Of a DNA stretch of 64,000 nt, positions 17,093-25,869 are shown piece after piece. The position numbers and the translations under genes are program-made. Each line of letters opens with the position of its first letter. Within the stretch, counting starts at the first letter, position 1. The DNA is from Halorubrum laminariae. GTDB taxonomy: Archaea > Halobacteriota > Halobacteria > Halobacteriales > Haloferacaceae. Location: positions 1 to 64,000 of the forward strand of contig NZ_JANHDL010000004.1 in the NCBI RefSeq assembly GCF_024494655.1, in the 5' to 3' direction. The notes beneath the pieces were generated by a model that was given only the letters and a program-made list of their open reading frames with translations, was not told the origin of the DNA and searched no databases.

Positions 17093-17473
17093 TCAGGCGG
17101 GTGACTCGGTGCGAGTGAAGGAATCCTGTGACCGGGCCTGACTCTTTGCATCACCGGGGTCCATCTGTGTCACGCGGCCATCGACGATGACCCGGTCTGT
17201 GTAGATGAGAACCTCCTCTCCGCTATCTGTGACCCACGTTTCATCCGGACTGTCGTACTTCACGTGGGAGAGCTCCCAGCTATCCAGAGTCTCTTCGTCG
17301 GGGAGGTCGCTCACGTACGCATACCGGCTGTGATCCTCGGGATACTCGACGGCGTCTGCCGCGTTCGCGAGGGCCTTCTTCGCTCCATGCGGGAACGGTC
17401 TGTACGGCGAGTAGATCGTCTTGAATTCGTCTCGCTCAGGCGGGCTGTCGTCTAGGTTGTTGGCGTGTGTCAT
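17093..17473 (-). CDS. hypothetical protein coupled to TFB
   Basis: 126 aa, unrecognised. Tyr/Pro-rich start (FKTIYSPYRPFPHGAKKALANAAD) and a beta-hairpin-like C-terminal half. Coupled to the TFB gene by an ATGA overlap, so made together with it and possibly a cofactor or modulator. Confidence 0.68.
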   Translation of the reverse strand: MTHANNLDDSPPERDEFKTIYSPYRPFPHGAKKALANAADAVEYPEDHSRYAYVSDLPDEETLDSWELSHVKYDSPDETWVTDSGEEVLIYTDRVIVDGRVTQMDPGDAKSQARSQDSFTRTESPA

Positions 17474-18537
17474 TTGTCGGTAGGGTCCGGGCTTAGTTTC
17501 GATTTGATTTCGGCGGAGTTCATCGATTCGAGCTCTTCGAGCGTGTACTCACAGGTGGGGTCGGCGTCGAGGAAGAGCTTGTAGGTGTTCCGGACCGTCA
17601 CTTCGCTCGCTAGTCCGGATTCGTCGACGGTGTTCTGTGTCATCTGCGTTCCGAGGGTGATGCTGGCCGCATAGAGGGCGACAGCAGCGAGCGCACTCGG
17701 CTTCCGACCGGAGATGTGGTTCGTCTCCGAGAGATGGTTGGTCAGTCGCTTCGCTTCTGTGACGACTCGCTCTGAGGCATCCAGTTCGTTCGCGAATCGC
17801 GGGATGTAGACCTCGGGCGTCGTCGGCTTGATGGGGAGCTTCAGTTTCTTGTCGATCGCGGACTGGGCTCGTCTGATGGCTGCCCGTTCGACTCGTGAAA
17901 CGTGAGCGAACTCGTCGAAGGTCCGGGGGATGCCCTCTAACTGCGCGGCTAAGTAAGTCGCACCCGTTGCGACGGCTTCGATGGATCGTCCGAGCAGGAC
18001 TTTCTGCTCGGAGGCTTGCCGAAAGATGACTGCGCCCGTTTGTGCGATGTTAGTCGGTAGCCCCAGTGCAGAGGTCATCCGCTGGATCTCGGTGAAGCCC
18101 TTCTTGTTGTTGCGATCGCGGACGTCCTGCGTTCGGAATCGCTCGTCCCATTTCCGGAGTCGAGACATCCGCCTCCGCTTTCGCGTGGAGATCCGATTCC
18201 CGTTTGCGTCTCTGTCCTGCCAGCTGATCTGAGTCGAGAGGCCCTTATCGTGTAAGGCCTCGGAGACCGGTGCTCCGACTCGGCTGTTGTCCGTTTCGTG
18301 ATCGAAATTCCGCCAGTCGGGGCCGTGGTCGATTCGGTTTTCCTCGACGACCATCCCACAGTCAGCACAGTGACGCTCCCCGGCGGCCTCGTCAGTGATG
18401 ATTGTGCCCTCGCAGTCAGGGCAGGTGGTTTCGTCTTGGCGACTGCTTGCCGGCTCTTGGCGTGTTTCTTCGGGTGAAATGGCCGACGTGGTCGCGGCTT
18501 CTTGCGATGCGGTTACTACGGATGTTCGGTGAGTCAT
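17470..18537 (-). CDS. tfb: transcription initiation factor B (TFB)
   Basis: 355 aa. Zinc ribbon CPDC (39, 42) and CADC (57, 60), then the B-reader segment DNSRVGAPVSEALHDKGLSTQISWQDRDANG, then two cyclin-like repeats (about 150-235 and 245-345) that bind TBP and the BRE. Longer than the usual 300-330 aa because of an extra 35-residue N-terminus. It recruits RNA polymerase to promoters; haloarchaea use multiple TFBs for promoter choice. A recurrent box lies 83 nt upstream, so it may control its own gene and the other boxed genes. Confidence 0.95.
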   Translation of the reverse strand: MTHRTSVVTASQEAATTSAISPEETRQEPASSRQDETTCPDCEGTIITDEAAGERHCADCGMVVEENRIDHGPDWRNFDHETDNSRVGAPVSEALHDKGLSTQISWQDRDANGNRISTRKRRRMSRLRKWDERFRTQDVRDRNNKKGFTEIQRMTSALGLPTNIAQTGAVIFRQASEQKVLLGRSIEAVATGATYLAAQLEGIPRTFDEFAHVSRVERAAIRRAQSAIDKKLKLPIKPTTPEVYIPRFANELDASERVVTEAKRLTNHLSETNHISGRKPSALAAVALYAASITLGTQMTQNTVDESGLASEVTVRNTYKLFLDADPTCEYTLEELESMNSAEIKSKLSPDPTDK

Positions 18538-18611
18538 TAGTGGGTGATTGGAGTGATCTGTCTGGGATCTACGGTGGTGCTTCTAAGGAAACCCCTTCGC
18601 ACAACTCCGGG

Positions 18612-18621
18612 GGACAAAAAC
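18612..18621 (-). promoter_or_regulatory. recurrent intergenic box 7 (TFB gene)
   Basis: Coding-strand GTTTTTGTCCCCCGGA; T-run 83 nt before the TFB ATG, leaving a leader of roughly 55 nt if transcription starts 25-28 nt downstream. Confidence 0.5.
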
Positions 18622-18746
18622 AAGGAATCATATCTATTCTATCAGGAAGTTCCCCCGCTGTCGTCATTTGATATTCCGCCCGTTTCGGCCCCATCTATCT
18701 CCTATAAACAAGGTTTATATTGAGGGGCATCAGAGTATAATTCGCA

Positions 18747-18914
18747 ATGTCTGACCTAATCGTCAAAGCGGCCGTAAAGGAAGCCCTGGATGACAGCAAC
18801 GTGGCGGCGGACTTCTACGACGCACTCGATGCGGAAGTCGAGGAACTGATCTCCGACGCCGCGGCCCGAGCTGAGGCGAACGATCGGAAGACGGTCCAGC
18901 CGCGCGACCTGTAG
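18747..18914 (+). CDS. DUF1931 histone-fold protein
   Basis: 55 aa, MSDLIVKAAVKEALDDSNVA at the N-terminus and AEANDRKTVQPRDL at the C-terminus, the hallmark of the DUF1931 histone-fold family found on haloarchaeal chromosomes. It probably binds DNA as a dimer. Promoter TTTATATTG is about 35 nt before the ATG. Divergent from the TFB gene, giving a TFB/histone pair facing away from one shared regulatory region. Confidence 0.85.
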   Translation: MSDLIVKAAVKEALDDSNVAADFYDALDAEVEELISDAAARAEANDRKTVQPRDL

Positions 18915-18953
18915 ATACCGGTCTACTACCCTCTTGTAGTTGCGGTTTCGGCG

Positions 18954-19475
18954 CTAGTATGGTGGTGAGTTGAGTCCAGCTCTGCTGTTTGAGGGCTCGG
19001 TGTACTTCGCGATCAGTTCGGCATCAGTGACCGTTCCGTCTTGGCCGATGGTCGTCTTGATGAAAAAGCCCTTGAGTAGAGTGCCGTCGCTATCACCCTC
19101 GATCTCCTCGTTGTCGTCGTCGTACCATCGCTGGCACGCAGTCACGATCGGGGCAGGCGGCGGTTGAAGATGGGAGACTGCCGGCGTGCGAATCGACCTG
19201 CTCGTGAGGGGGTCGATTAGCGTGTCTGTATCCGGAATGTGAAGATTCCAGTAAAGCGTCGTCTCGTCTTCTGGCCACTCTTCACAGAGGGCGGCCATGT
19301 CTGCGATAATTTCGTGTGTGGCTCGCTTGGTGTCTAACGGAGCAGTTGTCCGGTGGTGGATGGGGGCGATATTGACCCACCTGATGTTGACTCCGTCACT
19401 CGTCGCGTTCCTGAACGCTTCGAGGACAACTTCCTCTTCGACTGCGATTGTATATTCTGTTTTTGCGGGGTTCAT
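18954..19475 (-). CDS. hypothetical protein
   Basis: 173 aa from the ATG at 19475, which follows AGGAAA. Not recognised. AEYTIAVEEE-like beta start, a PIHHRTTAP segment, ETTLYWNLHIPDTDTL, and a proline-rich middle. The C-terminal SNSRAGLNSPPY tail may be disordered. Convergent with the histone-fold gene. Confidence 0.65.
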   Translation of the reverse strand: MNPAKTEYTIAVEEEVVLEAFRNATSDGVNIRWVNIAPIHHRTTAPLDTKRATHEIIADMAALCEEWPEDETTLYWNLHIPDTDTLIDPLTSRSIRTPAVSHLQPPPAPIVTACQRWYDDDNEEIEGDSDGTLLKGFFIKTTIGQDGTVTDAELIAKYTEPSNSRAGLNSPPY

Positions 19476-19658
19476 ACGTTTCCTATCCACGCTAAGCGGG
19501 GCGCAGGTCTTCGACTCGCACTGTACCTATCTGACTGGTTCTGTTCTTGGTGACTCACTAACAGGTATGTCACAGTATTATAGTTTCGCTCAAGTAGGGT
19601 CTTGGAATCTACTTCCAAGTATTTGTTGTTTCTATGAAAAGTCTTGGCCGACCGGTGA

Positions 19659-19949
19659 CTATTGCTGGTTGGTCGGTTTGCGCTGTGGGAGACGGGGTTT
19701 GATCAGGCCGAACGTGTAGCGCCCGATGATGATGATGCTCACGAACATCGAGATGATGACGACTGTGGGGTCCTCGCCGCTCGCGATGAGGCCAACCGAC
19801 GGGACGATGACGTACGTCCCCAAGATGATTCGGTGGGCGACGTCGTCCGCCCGCATCATGTAGTTCATCGAGTACGCAACGGTCCCCGCGACGGTCCCGG
19901 CGATCAGAATGCCGATTGCGAGAGTGAGAAGCGTTGTGAGTGGTGTCAT
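19659..19949 (-). CDS. three-helix membrane protein
   Basis: 96 aa with three hydrophobic segments: LTTLLTLAIGILIAGTVAGTVA, RIILGTYVIVPSVGLIAS and VVIISMFVSIIIIGRYTFGL, then a basic PRLPQRKP tail expected in the cytoplasm. Function unknown. The 180 nt before the next upstream gene carry an AT-rich stretch (19560-19635) and nothing else I can name. Confidence 0.65.
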   Translation of the reverse strand: MTPLTTLLTLAIGILIAGTVAGTVAYSMNYMMRADDVAHRIILGTYVIVPSVGLIASGEDPTVVIISMFVSIIIIGRYTFGLIKPRLPQRKPTNQQ

Positions 19950-19980
19950 GGGTGTGTTCTGCGTGGCTGTGGGTTTGAAC

Positions 19981-21294
19981 TTATGGGTGTGCCCGCGTCG
20001 GGCCGTCTGCCGGAGATTCCGTGTTCGAGCGAACGAACTTCCGGAATCGTGAATGCGCCACGACTGGCGAGCAGTGTTCCGGCGTCGGGATAGACTCGGT
20101 GGTCTTCCGGCCGGTCTCCCCCACCTGCTCGATCCGTGTCACGCGAAAGTCCGTGCTTTTCGACGGCCCGGCGATCTCGATGAACACGTTTGTCTCTTCG
20201 TCTGAGGGCGTCTCTTTGCGGTAGCGGACGTGGAACTCGGTTCCATACCGAACGCCCGGTGACCGATCAAGGACCCACCCAGCCGGTGTTTCGAGCAGCT
20301 GCGCGTCGAACGCTGGGTGAGCCACGCCGCCGGGACTGTGCTGTCGCATCCAGCGGACGGCCTTGTCTCGAAGGTCGCTGGCCGAGGTGGTCGATTGGAC
20401 CTTACCGTCAAATCCGTCCGGCACCATCGCGGCGTCTGCGCCTGAGACCCGGCTGTCGAACACCTTCAGAAACGAGTAGTCGCTGGGGTTGTGGTGGAGT
20501 TCGACTCGGCGTTCCGGCGTCGTCGTGCTTCGCCAGACCTCACGCGACAGCCTGGCGTGTGGATCGTACTCCCAGCCGTTGATCGCCATCGGAGCGCCCG
20601 GACAGAAGTCCCACGATGGGTCGAACGGTGACTCCGACTCCGGGTGGTACTCGACCGCGGCTGGCTCCCACGCAAGATACGGGTCGTCCGTGTCTTCGTG
20701 AGACTTCTCGAAGTAGAACTGCTTGAGGTGTGCGCTGCCCTGCGTGTGCCACCGCCCTTGGAGTATCCGGATGAGCTCGCTGGTCTCAGCGGTCTTCGTC
20801 GTCCACTCGTATCGCTCTGGGCGGTGAAGCACGATATCGAACTCTTTGTCACCGGCATGTCTCGCCCAAATCGCGTAGTCCCACTCCCACCCCGAGGGGT
20901 GTTCAGCAGGGCCGTCGCCGCTCGTCGCGTGGAGCACACGGTCGGCGTCGTACAGTGGCTCCAGTTGGGTCCACTCTGGTTGGGCTTTGAACCACGGCTC
21001 CTCGGTGGTGGCTTCTCCAAAGCTCGCGAGCCCGACTTGGTTCTCGAAGAGTGTGTCCAGCGTGATGCTGTTCGCGAAGTCCTCGTGAGCATCGATCGCG
21101 ACCGTCTGTCGGGTCACCGGAGGGTTCTCGCCCGGCACGTTCCGTGGGTCGTCGATGCCGGCTTTCAGTTGGTCGATGGCCGCCTGTTTCGAGTCGGCCT
21201 CCCAATACTGGGCGTCGAGAAAGCGGGCTCGAACGATCGCCCAGCAGTCGTCTGCGAACGGCGGCCGGATCGAAATCGGCCACGTCGTGGTCAT
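19981..21294 (-). CDS. hypothetical protein, large
   Basis: 437 aa from the ATG at 21294 that overlaps the upstream stop as ATGA; sequence further upstream in frame is Arg-rich non-coding. Not recognised. Trp-rich throughout (WYEAD, WFKAQPEWTQLEPLYDADRV, WEWDYAIWARHAGDKEFD), suggesting a beta-sandwich fold. A KETPSDEETNVFIEIAGPSKSTDFRV segment lies near the C-terminus. Confidence 0.7.
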   Translation of the reverse strand: MTTTWPISIRPPFADDCWAIVRARFLDAQYWEADSKQAAIDQLKAGIDDPRNVPGENPPVTRQTVAIDAHEDFANSITLDTLFENQVGLASFGEATTEEPWFKAQPEWTQLEPLYDADRVLHATSGDGPAEHPSGWEWDYAIWARHAGDKEFDIVLHRPERYEWTTKTAETSELIRILQGRWHTQGSAHLKQFYFEKSHEDTDDPYLAWEPAAVEYHPESESPFDPSWDFCPGAPMAINGWEYDPHARLSREVWRSTTTPERRVELHHNPSDYSFLKVFDSRVSGADAAMVPDGFDGKVQSTTSASDLRDKAVRWMRQHSPGGVAHPAFDAQLLETPAGWVLDRSPGVRYGTEFHVRYRKETPSDEETNVFIEIAGPSKSTDFRVTRIEQVGETGRKTTESIPTPEHCSPVVAHSRFRKFVRSNTESPADGPTRAHP

Positions 21295-21617
21295 CGGCCC
21301 GTTGGGCGGCGTCGGCCCATCAGCTCGCGGGCCTGATCGAAGATTGCTTCTCGCTTTCCACGCCGGGACTCGCCAGTCGCCGTTACGGCGAGCGTGTACG
21401 GCTTCTCGTCGGCGTTGGGCAATCGGACCACGCGGATGGTCCCGCCGGCTGGGTGGCTCCATAGCGCCGTCTCTCGGCGTGGCGTGTCGGCTCCGCCGCC
21501 GACGAGGTGGGCGTCGAGGTTCCAGTCGTTCGGCGGTGTGCCGTTGATCGGGTCGAACCGTTCGCCGTCTTTCGGGTAGGGTCCCCCGCGGCCGTACTCG
21601 GTCTCTGTGGCTGGCAT
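21291..21617 (-). CDS. hypothetical protein
   Basis: 108 aa, unrecognised. PYPKDGERFDPINGTPPNDWNLDAHLVGGG resembles a linker-rich N-terminus; the second half is alpha/beta. Five nt after the upstream gene, ATGA with the downstream one, so an internal operon gene. Confidence 0.62.
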   Translation of the reverse strand: MPATETEYGRGGPYPKDGERFDPINGTPPNDWNLDAHLVGGGADTPRRETALWSHPAGGTIRVVRLPNADEKPYTLAVTATGESRRGKREAIFDQARELMGRRRPTGR

Positions 21618-21622
21618 GGTCG

Positions 21623-21964
21623 CTACTCGTCGTCCTCGCGAAGGCCCCACGGATCCTCGTGAACACGCAGGTCGTACTCACTCAGGTCCTCCCGGAGGAA
21701 TTCGCTCGGGTAGTACGTGTACCGTTCGTCGTCGAGGATCCACACCACGAGGCCGTGGTCGTACACTTCCAAGACGTATCTGACATCGGCGACCGTCCCG
21801 CCGTTGCGCGTGTTTCGGCGTTCGATAACGTCGCCGACGTTCACCGCGACCTCGGTCTCGTCGTCCGACTCGGTGTGCGGCTTCCGCTCTGGCGTCCCCG
21901 GCTTGGGGATGGTCGTCTGGTCGTATGCTTCTCGCAGATTTTCGGGGTTAATGGCTTCTGTCAT
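21623..21964 (-). CDS. hypothetical protein
   Basis: 113 aa. After a disordered 40-residue start, AVNVGDVIERRNTRNGGTVADVRYVLEVYDHGLVVWILDD reads like a small SH3-like beta barrel. Function unknown. Five nt after the preceding gene. Confidence 0.65.
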   Translation of the reverse strand: MTEAINPENLREAYDQTTIPKPGTPERKPHTESDDETEVAVNVGDVIERRNTRNGGTVADVRYVLEVYDHGLVVWILDDERYTYYPSEFLREDLSEYDLRVHEDPWGLREDDE

Positions 21965-21969
21965 GGATT

Positions 21970-22329
21970 TCACTTCGCCGTCTGCGCCGTGGCTGGTTCG
22001 TTCTTGTTGAAGGACTGTTCGTCGTGGAGATGGACGTTGATCAGCTCCTCGAGCGAGCGAAGCGCGACCGCTTCGAGAATCGAGTCCGCGTACTCTGCGT
22101 CGCGGTACTGTCGGTACGTTTCGAACTCGTCGCCACACAACGTGTGGATGGCTCGGATGTCCCGCAACAGTTCGAGGGCGTCGCGCTCGCCGTCGTCCAT
22201 CACCACCAGCGATTCGTGCTGGTGGGCGATCTCGTGGGCGGCCCCTACTCGCGAGATGTCATCGTCCTCCTCCAAGTAGGCGGTCGCCTCGTCCAAGATT
22301 TCTCTGAGGTACTTTGGTATGTTTCCCAT
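21970..22329 (-). CDS. hypothetical helical protein, first gene of operon
   Basis: 119 aa, helical, with an AAHEIAHQHESLVVMDDGERDAL segment whose HEIAHQHE spacing recalls, without proving, a metal site. A recurrent box is 26 nt upstream and marks the first gene of the unit running to 19981. Confidence 0.68.
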   Translation of the reverse strand: MGNIPKYLREILDEATAYLEEDDDISRVGAAHEIAHQHESLVVMDDGERDALELLRDIRAIHTLCGDEFETYRQYRDAEYADSILEAVALRSLEELINVHLHDEQSFNKNEPATAQTAK

Positions 22330-22346
22330 CCTTCACCTCATTCGGG

Positions 22347-22356
22347 GGCTACAAAC
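22347..22356 (-). promoter_or_regulatory. recurrent intergenic box 8
   Basis: Coding-strand GTTTGTAGCCCCCGAA; T-run 26 nt before the ATG at 22329. The best match to the consensus. Confidence 0.7.
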
Positions 22357-22370
22357 ACTCACAGGGGCAA

Positions 22371-22874
22371 TTACGCGAAATCCAGGTCGGCGTCGGAAGT
22401 GTCGAAACCGTCGAGCGGTTCTTGGCTGTCGCTCGCGGTCGTGGGTCGTTCGTGTTCTTCGTCGAGTGTCTGTGCCGCGTCGATCAACTCCTCCTTTGTT
22501 GGATCTGTGATAGCTGGGACGTGACTGCGTCCTCTCTCCAGCGTTGCCTCCCGGTAGTCCCAGATATAGAGGTCGAACGTCTCGGCCGCTTCGTGTTCGG
22601 TGTAGGTCTCTTTGTCCACCACTTCGATATCGAGTGGATTCCCGCTATCGGCGATGATCCCGCTGAGTAGAGCGTCCGACAGACTGTGCTTGTCGTAGAT
22701 GACGGCGTCTGCGATCGCATGGAGGTAGGCCTCGACAAGCTGTTCCGCAGATGGCGTCCCCGAGCCGACGAGGTAAAACCGGTTGATCTGCGTGTGTGGT
22801 GTGAACTGATCGGCGTGGTATCCTTCGTGGCGAACGTTGAGTGTGAACGTAGTTTCTGGGGAGTCGTCTGTCAT
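22371..22874 (-). CDS. hypothetical protein
   Basis: 167 aa, unrecognised. Starts with TTFTLNVRHEGYHADQFTPH (beta), followed by a helix with SAEQLVEAYLHAIADAVIYDKHSL; the last 40 residues are acidic. Separated from the upstream TGT-like gene by 73 nt. Confidence 0.67.
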   Translation of the reverse strand: MTDDSPETTFTLNVRHEGYHADQFTPHTQINRFYLVGSGTPSAEQLVEAYLHAIADAVIYDKHSLSDALLSGIIADSGNPLDIEVVDKETYTEHEAAETFDLYIWDYREATLERGRSHVPAITDPTKEELIDAAQTLDEEHERPTTASDSQEPLDGFDTSDADLDFA

Positions 22875-22947
22875 GGGGTTCTGGTGTTTTGGGCCGTCTG
22901 TGTGGTGTATTCGGTCGTACGTGGCTGTGTCTGTCTTCACGGTGTCT

Positions 22948-23874
22948 TCACGAGAATGTCGACTGACGGTCGACTCCCGCAGCGTCCGGCTTCGGCGTTT
23001 CCGGCGCGAGCTCTGGGATACTTGACTCGGCGAGTGCGCTCGCCACCTGGTCATCGTCGATCAGGTCGCTCGTGAGTAGGCTCAGTTCGCCGGCCAACTG
23101 GACCAACGGACACGAGTCCGCTGTCAGATTCTCCGTGCCTTTCGCCGAGAGGTACGATGTCGACTCCGTGGTTGCGAGTCCCGCTGTGTCGTGGGGGAGC
23201 GTCACCGAGTTGATCAGCCCGTTGTGGTTGCGGACGATTCGAACGAGGTCGGCGCTGACGTGAGGCGCGTGGATGTTCAGATTGACACCGCCTTTGAGGA
23301 CGTCCTCGATCGTCGTGAGGATCTCCTTGAACTGCTCGTAGCTCTGTGTTCGCGAGGAGAGCCCACGGACGGCGAAGTCGGTCGGATTGTTGATCGACCG
23401 GAGTCCGCTCGTGTGGTCAGTCTCGTACAGGAGATGCTTGATACAGGCTCCCGTCAGCTCGTACGGCGCAACAACCGGTACAAGCAGTGTCGGTTCCGTT
23501 CGGAAATCGTAGTTCGAGTAGAGCCGAACCGCGTCCGCGATCGCGTCCCTCGCCGTCCCGGAGTAACTCGCCGGAAGCACCTCGTCGACGTGGGCGTCGT
23601 CGGCCGTCTCGAAGAGTTCCATCGGGAAGTTGCTTCCCGGTGGTCGGTTGTCGACGAGTCGGAGTGTCTGTGTCCGGCGGCGCGTTCGTTCGACTGCCTT
23701 CGGCTGTTCACACGCTTGCTTGAGCGTGACTGACCGGTGGGGCCAATAGTCGCCCGCCAAGTCCGACACGTAGCGAGAGTCATCGAGCTTGGGCACGAAG
23801 ACGTTGATATCGGAGCGCGACGCGATACGAGTCCGGTCGTCGTCGTCTGCGATATGTTGTGAAAGGCCGTTCAT
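22948..23874 (-). CDS. diverged TGT-like (transglycosylase fold) protein
   Basis: 308 aa. Residues 128-230 align by eye with the TGT-like gene at 24263: LLVPVVAP against VIVPLQPN, DFAVRGLSSRTQSYEQF against HFALGGMKNLTPTEQV, NIHAPHVSADLVRIV against VHAFGVGSSRVLIQA, and LINSVTLPHDT against LLQSVDFSTPQ. The Asp of the SVD motif is replaced by Thr, so it is probably inactive or a binding partner. Inference: a non-catalytic subunit paired with the neighbouring enzyme. Confidence 0.55.
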   Translation of the reverse strand: MNGLSQHIADDDDRTRIASRSDINVFVPKLDDSRYVSDLAGDYWPHRSVTLKQACEQPKAVERTRRRTQTLRLVDNRPPGSNFPMELFETADDAHVDEVLPASYSGTARDAIADAVRLYSNYDFRTEPTLLVPVVAPYELTGACIKHLLYETDHTSGLRSINNPTDFAVRGLSSRTQSYEQFKEILTTIEDVLKGGVNLNIHAPHVSADLVRIVRNHNGLINSVTLPHDTAGLATTESTSYLSAKGTENLTADSCPLVQLAGELSLLTSDLIDDDQVASALAESSIPELAPETPKPDAAGVDRQSTFS

Positions 23875-23899
23875 GGTGGATGTGTCGTTGAGCGGTGGC

Positions 23900-24232
23900 T
23901 CACCGGATCTCGGATTCGTCGATCGTGGCCGCCCAGAAGCCGGGGTTGACCGCGTATTCGGTTTCGACGCCGAATTTCTGCGGGAGCGCCGTGATCTCGA
24001 GTGTCGAACCGATGTGGCTGGTGACGAGCCAGGTGAGCTCGTCGGCGACCTTCGCATCGAGATAGACCGAGCCGCGTTCGACGGTGAAAAACTCTCTTGG
24101 GAGGCCCCAGAACAGCCCCGTCTCGGGGTCGATCTGACTTTCGAACAACGCGGGCTCGAGGATGCCTTCCACGCGGCCCTCAGTTCGGACTCGCGTTCTC
24201 ACGCCGACTTCTTCGTTCTCTTTTGTCTCCAT
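23900..24232 (-). CDS. hypothetical protein between two TGT-like genes
   Basis: 110 aa, unrecognised. Acidic with a beta-rich middle (GLFWGLPREFFTVERGSVYLDAKV). A recurrent box 25 nt upstream includes a proper TTTATA, and the start is leaderless. Its position between two transglycosylase-fold genes suggests a shared pathway. Confidence 0.65.
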   Translation of the reverse strand: METKENEEVGVRTRVRTEGRVEGILEPALFESQIDPETGLFWGLPREFFTVERGSVYLDAKVADELTWLVTSHIGSTLEITALPQKFGVETEYAVNPGFWAATIDESEIR

Positions 24233-24248
24233 CTCACCTCCCCTTGGA

Positions 24249-24258
24249 GGCTATAAAC
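24249..24258 (-). promoter_or_regulatory. recurrent intergenic box 9
   Basis: Coding-strand GTTTATAGCCTCCAAG; T-run 25 nt before the ATG at 24232. Contains canonical TTTATA. Confidence 0.7.
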
Positions 24259-24262
24259 CCCC

Positions 24263-25393
24263 TCAAGCGGAGCCGAGAGCCGCGTTGGCTCTACCGCCGA
24301 ACGTCTCCTGATCGAGGTGGTCAGTCAGCTTGTCGCGAAAGTCCACAAGGAGGTCGGTGTCGATGTCGTCGGCGTCACTCGTCGCGAGCAGTTCGTCGAG
24401 AGAATTATAGCGCGACTCGAGCAACTCCCACTCGAAGTCAGGATTTGCGTCGAGGATGTTGTTTTCGAGCCGCTTGTGGTACTTCTCGAACTGGTCCCAA
24501 CGGACGCGAACGTCCTCGTCGCTCGTCATCGTCGGCGAGAGCATCCGGGCGATGTCTACCAACTCGGCCGACATCAACTGTGCCGAGGTGCTGGCGCTGT
24601 CGGTCCCCTGTGCGGTCCCCACATAGATGGGGATTCGCGAGGTGCCGGCGATCCGGCCTGACGAAGCGTGGTGTTGTGGTGTCGAGAAGTCCACCGACTG
24701 GAGCAGCGCCGGGTCCTCTCGCAGGGCCTGAATGAGCACTCTCGAAGAGCCCACACCGAAAGCGTGGACGTACGGTGCGTATCCTGCGACTTCGCGGAAG
24801 GACTTGATACAGGCCACTTGCTCAGTCGGCGTGAGATTCTTCATCCCACCGAGCGCGAAATGTCCCCGTTTGGCCTGTCGGGGGTAGTTCTCAGCAAGAT
24901 ACGCGAAGTGGAGGGCGTGATTCGGCTGTAGAGGCACGATCACGGTCGCCGGGAAGGTGGTCTCATCGACGTGATCGAGAAACGCCGCAACCTTCTCGGC
25001 GGTCTCTTCGATTGCCGTTCGCATCTCGACGTTGGGCGTGTTCACCGTGTCGTTCGGGATGATATAGTCAGGTCGGCGCTCGTAGGCGGCGTCGACGAGC
25101 TCGTTGATCTTCGCTCCGGACAGCGACGGTTCACTGGCTGGCTCGGTTGTCGCGGTGGCCTCTCCGGTGAAATCACCGAGCGTGGCGTTGACGGGGGTGT
25201 CTGTGTTCGATTCCGCCTCCTGGAACCCGGAGTCGATAATGTACTTTGAGGAGCTGCGGCGGACGGTCGGGATCGACTCATCGACCGGCTGGAGTCGACA
25301 CGGCCAGTAGAGCCGGCCGTTCCCGCCTGAAAGGTAGATATCGACGACGGCGCTCCGGTTCGCCAGAATCCGCTGTTTCACGTCTTCTTGCAT
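24263..25393 (-). CDS. tRNA-guanine-transglycosylase-like protein (DpdA-type candidate)
   Basis: 376 aa with TGT-fold signatures in order: YLSGGNGRLYWP (20-31), YIIDSGF (51-57), PDYIIPND (108-115, where the active-site Asp region of TGT lies), HFALGGM (178-184), VHAFGVGSS (209-217, the H-x-x-G-x-G motif) and SVDFSTP (233-239, second catalytic Asp region). No PUA domain follows, unlike archaeosine TGT. Known DpdA enzymes of phages and HVTV-1-like haloviruses exchange guanine in DNA for 7-deazaguanines; the host would supply preQ0. Substrate here is inference. Confidence 0.75.
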   Translation of the reverse strand: MQEDVKQRILANRSAVVDIYLSGGNGRLYWPCRLQPVDESIPTVRRSSSKYIIDSGFQEAESNTDTPVNATLGDFTGEATATTEPASEPSLSGAKINELVDAAYERRPDYIIPNDTVNTPNVEMRTAIEETAEKVAAFLDHVDETTFPATVIVPLQPNHALHFAYLAENYPRQAKRGHFALGGMKNLTPTEQVACIKSFREVAGYAPYVHAFGVGSSRVLIQALREDPALLQSVDFSTPQHHASSGRIAGTSRIPIYVGTAQGTDSASTSAQLMSAELVDIARMLSPTMTSDEDVRVRWDQFEKYHKRLENNILDANPDFEWELLESRYNSLDELLATSDADDIDTDLLVDFRDKLTDHLDQETFGGRANAALGSA

Positions 25394-25425
25394 GGCTCAA
25401 ATCTTCCTCTCTACTTCCCTTCGGA

Positions 25426-25435
25426 GGCTAGAAAC
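25426..25435 (-). promoter_or_regulatory. recurrent intergenic box 10
   Basis: Coding-strand GTTTCTAGCCTCCGAA; T-run 41 nt before the ATG of the TGT-like gene at 25393. Confidence 0.65.
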
Positions 25436-25439
25436 GCTC

Positions 25440-25841
25440 TTAGGCGGCCTGTTCGGTCGCGCCAGCGTGCGTCTGCTGGTTCCGCTCGTGGTCTTCGATC
25501 AGCGTCTCGATGTCGGTTTTCAGACTCCATGTTAAGCACTCGGACATCGTGTCATATCCAGTGGCGAACTTTCGTGGCCACTGGAAGTCGTGGAGGATCG
25601 ACTTGACCTCGTCGGGGAATTTCGGCGTCGAAATCCCCACGGTGATGGTGCCGTCGTTGTCGATCTCGAGACTGGCAGATCCGTGGTCACAATCGATGTG
25701 CGCGAGGCGTTCACAGAGAGCTTCGAGTGCCGCCTGCTTCCGCCGGATTGCCGCTCGCTGTTCGCTGTACTCGTCGTGGAGTGTTTGGGCGTCCTCGAAG
25801 TACAGGTCGGTGCTGCTTGCTGGGGTGTTATCGGAATTCAT
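25440..25841 (-). CDS. hypothetical coiled protein
   Basis: 133 aa. Residues 15-60 form a long charged helix (DLYFEDAQTLHDEYSEQRAAIRRKQAALEALCERLAH in part), probably a coiled coil, followed by a small beta domain (SASLEIDNDGTITVGIST). Not recognised. The ATG at 25841 is preferred to upstream in-frame codons, which are Ser/Arg-rich. Confidence 0.65.
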   Translation of the reverse strand: MNSDNTPASSTDLYFEDAQTLHDEYSEQRAAIRRKQAALEALCERLAHIDCDHGSASLEIDNDGTITVGISTPKFPDEVKSILHDFQWPRKFATGYDTMSECLTWSLKTDIETLIEDHERNQQTHAGATEQAA

Positions 25842-25869
25842 GGTTGTGTCGTGGTTCACTCTGTGAGTT

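Noticed and set aside
19981..21681. Extended 566-residue version of the 437-residue gene
   Set aside because: The first 130 residues are Arg/Pro-rich and overlap three real genes; the ATG at 21294 is coupled to the upstream stop.
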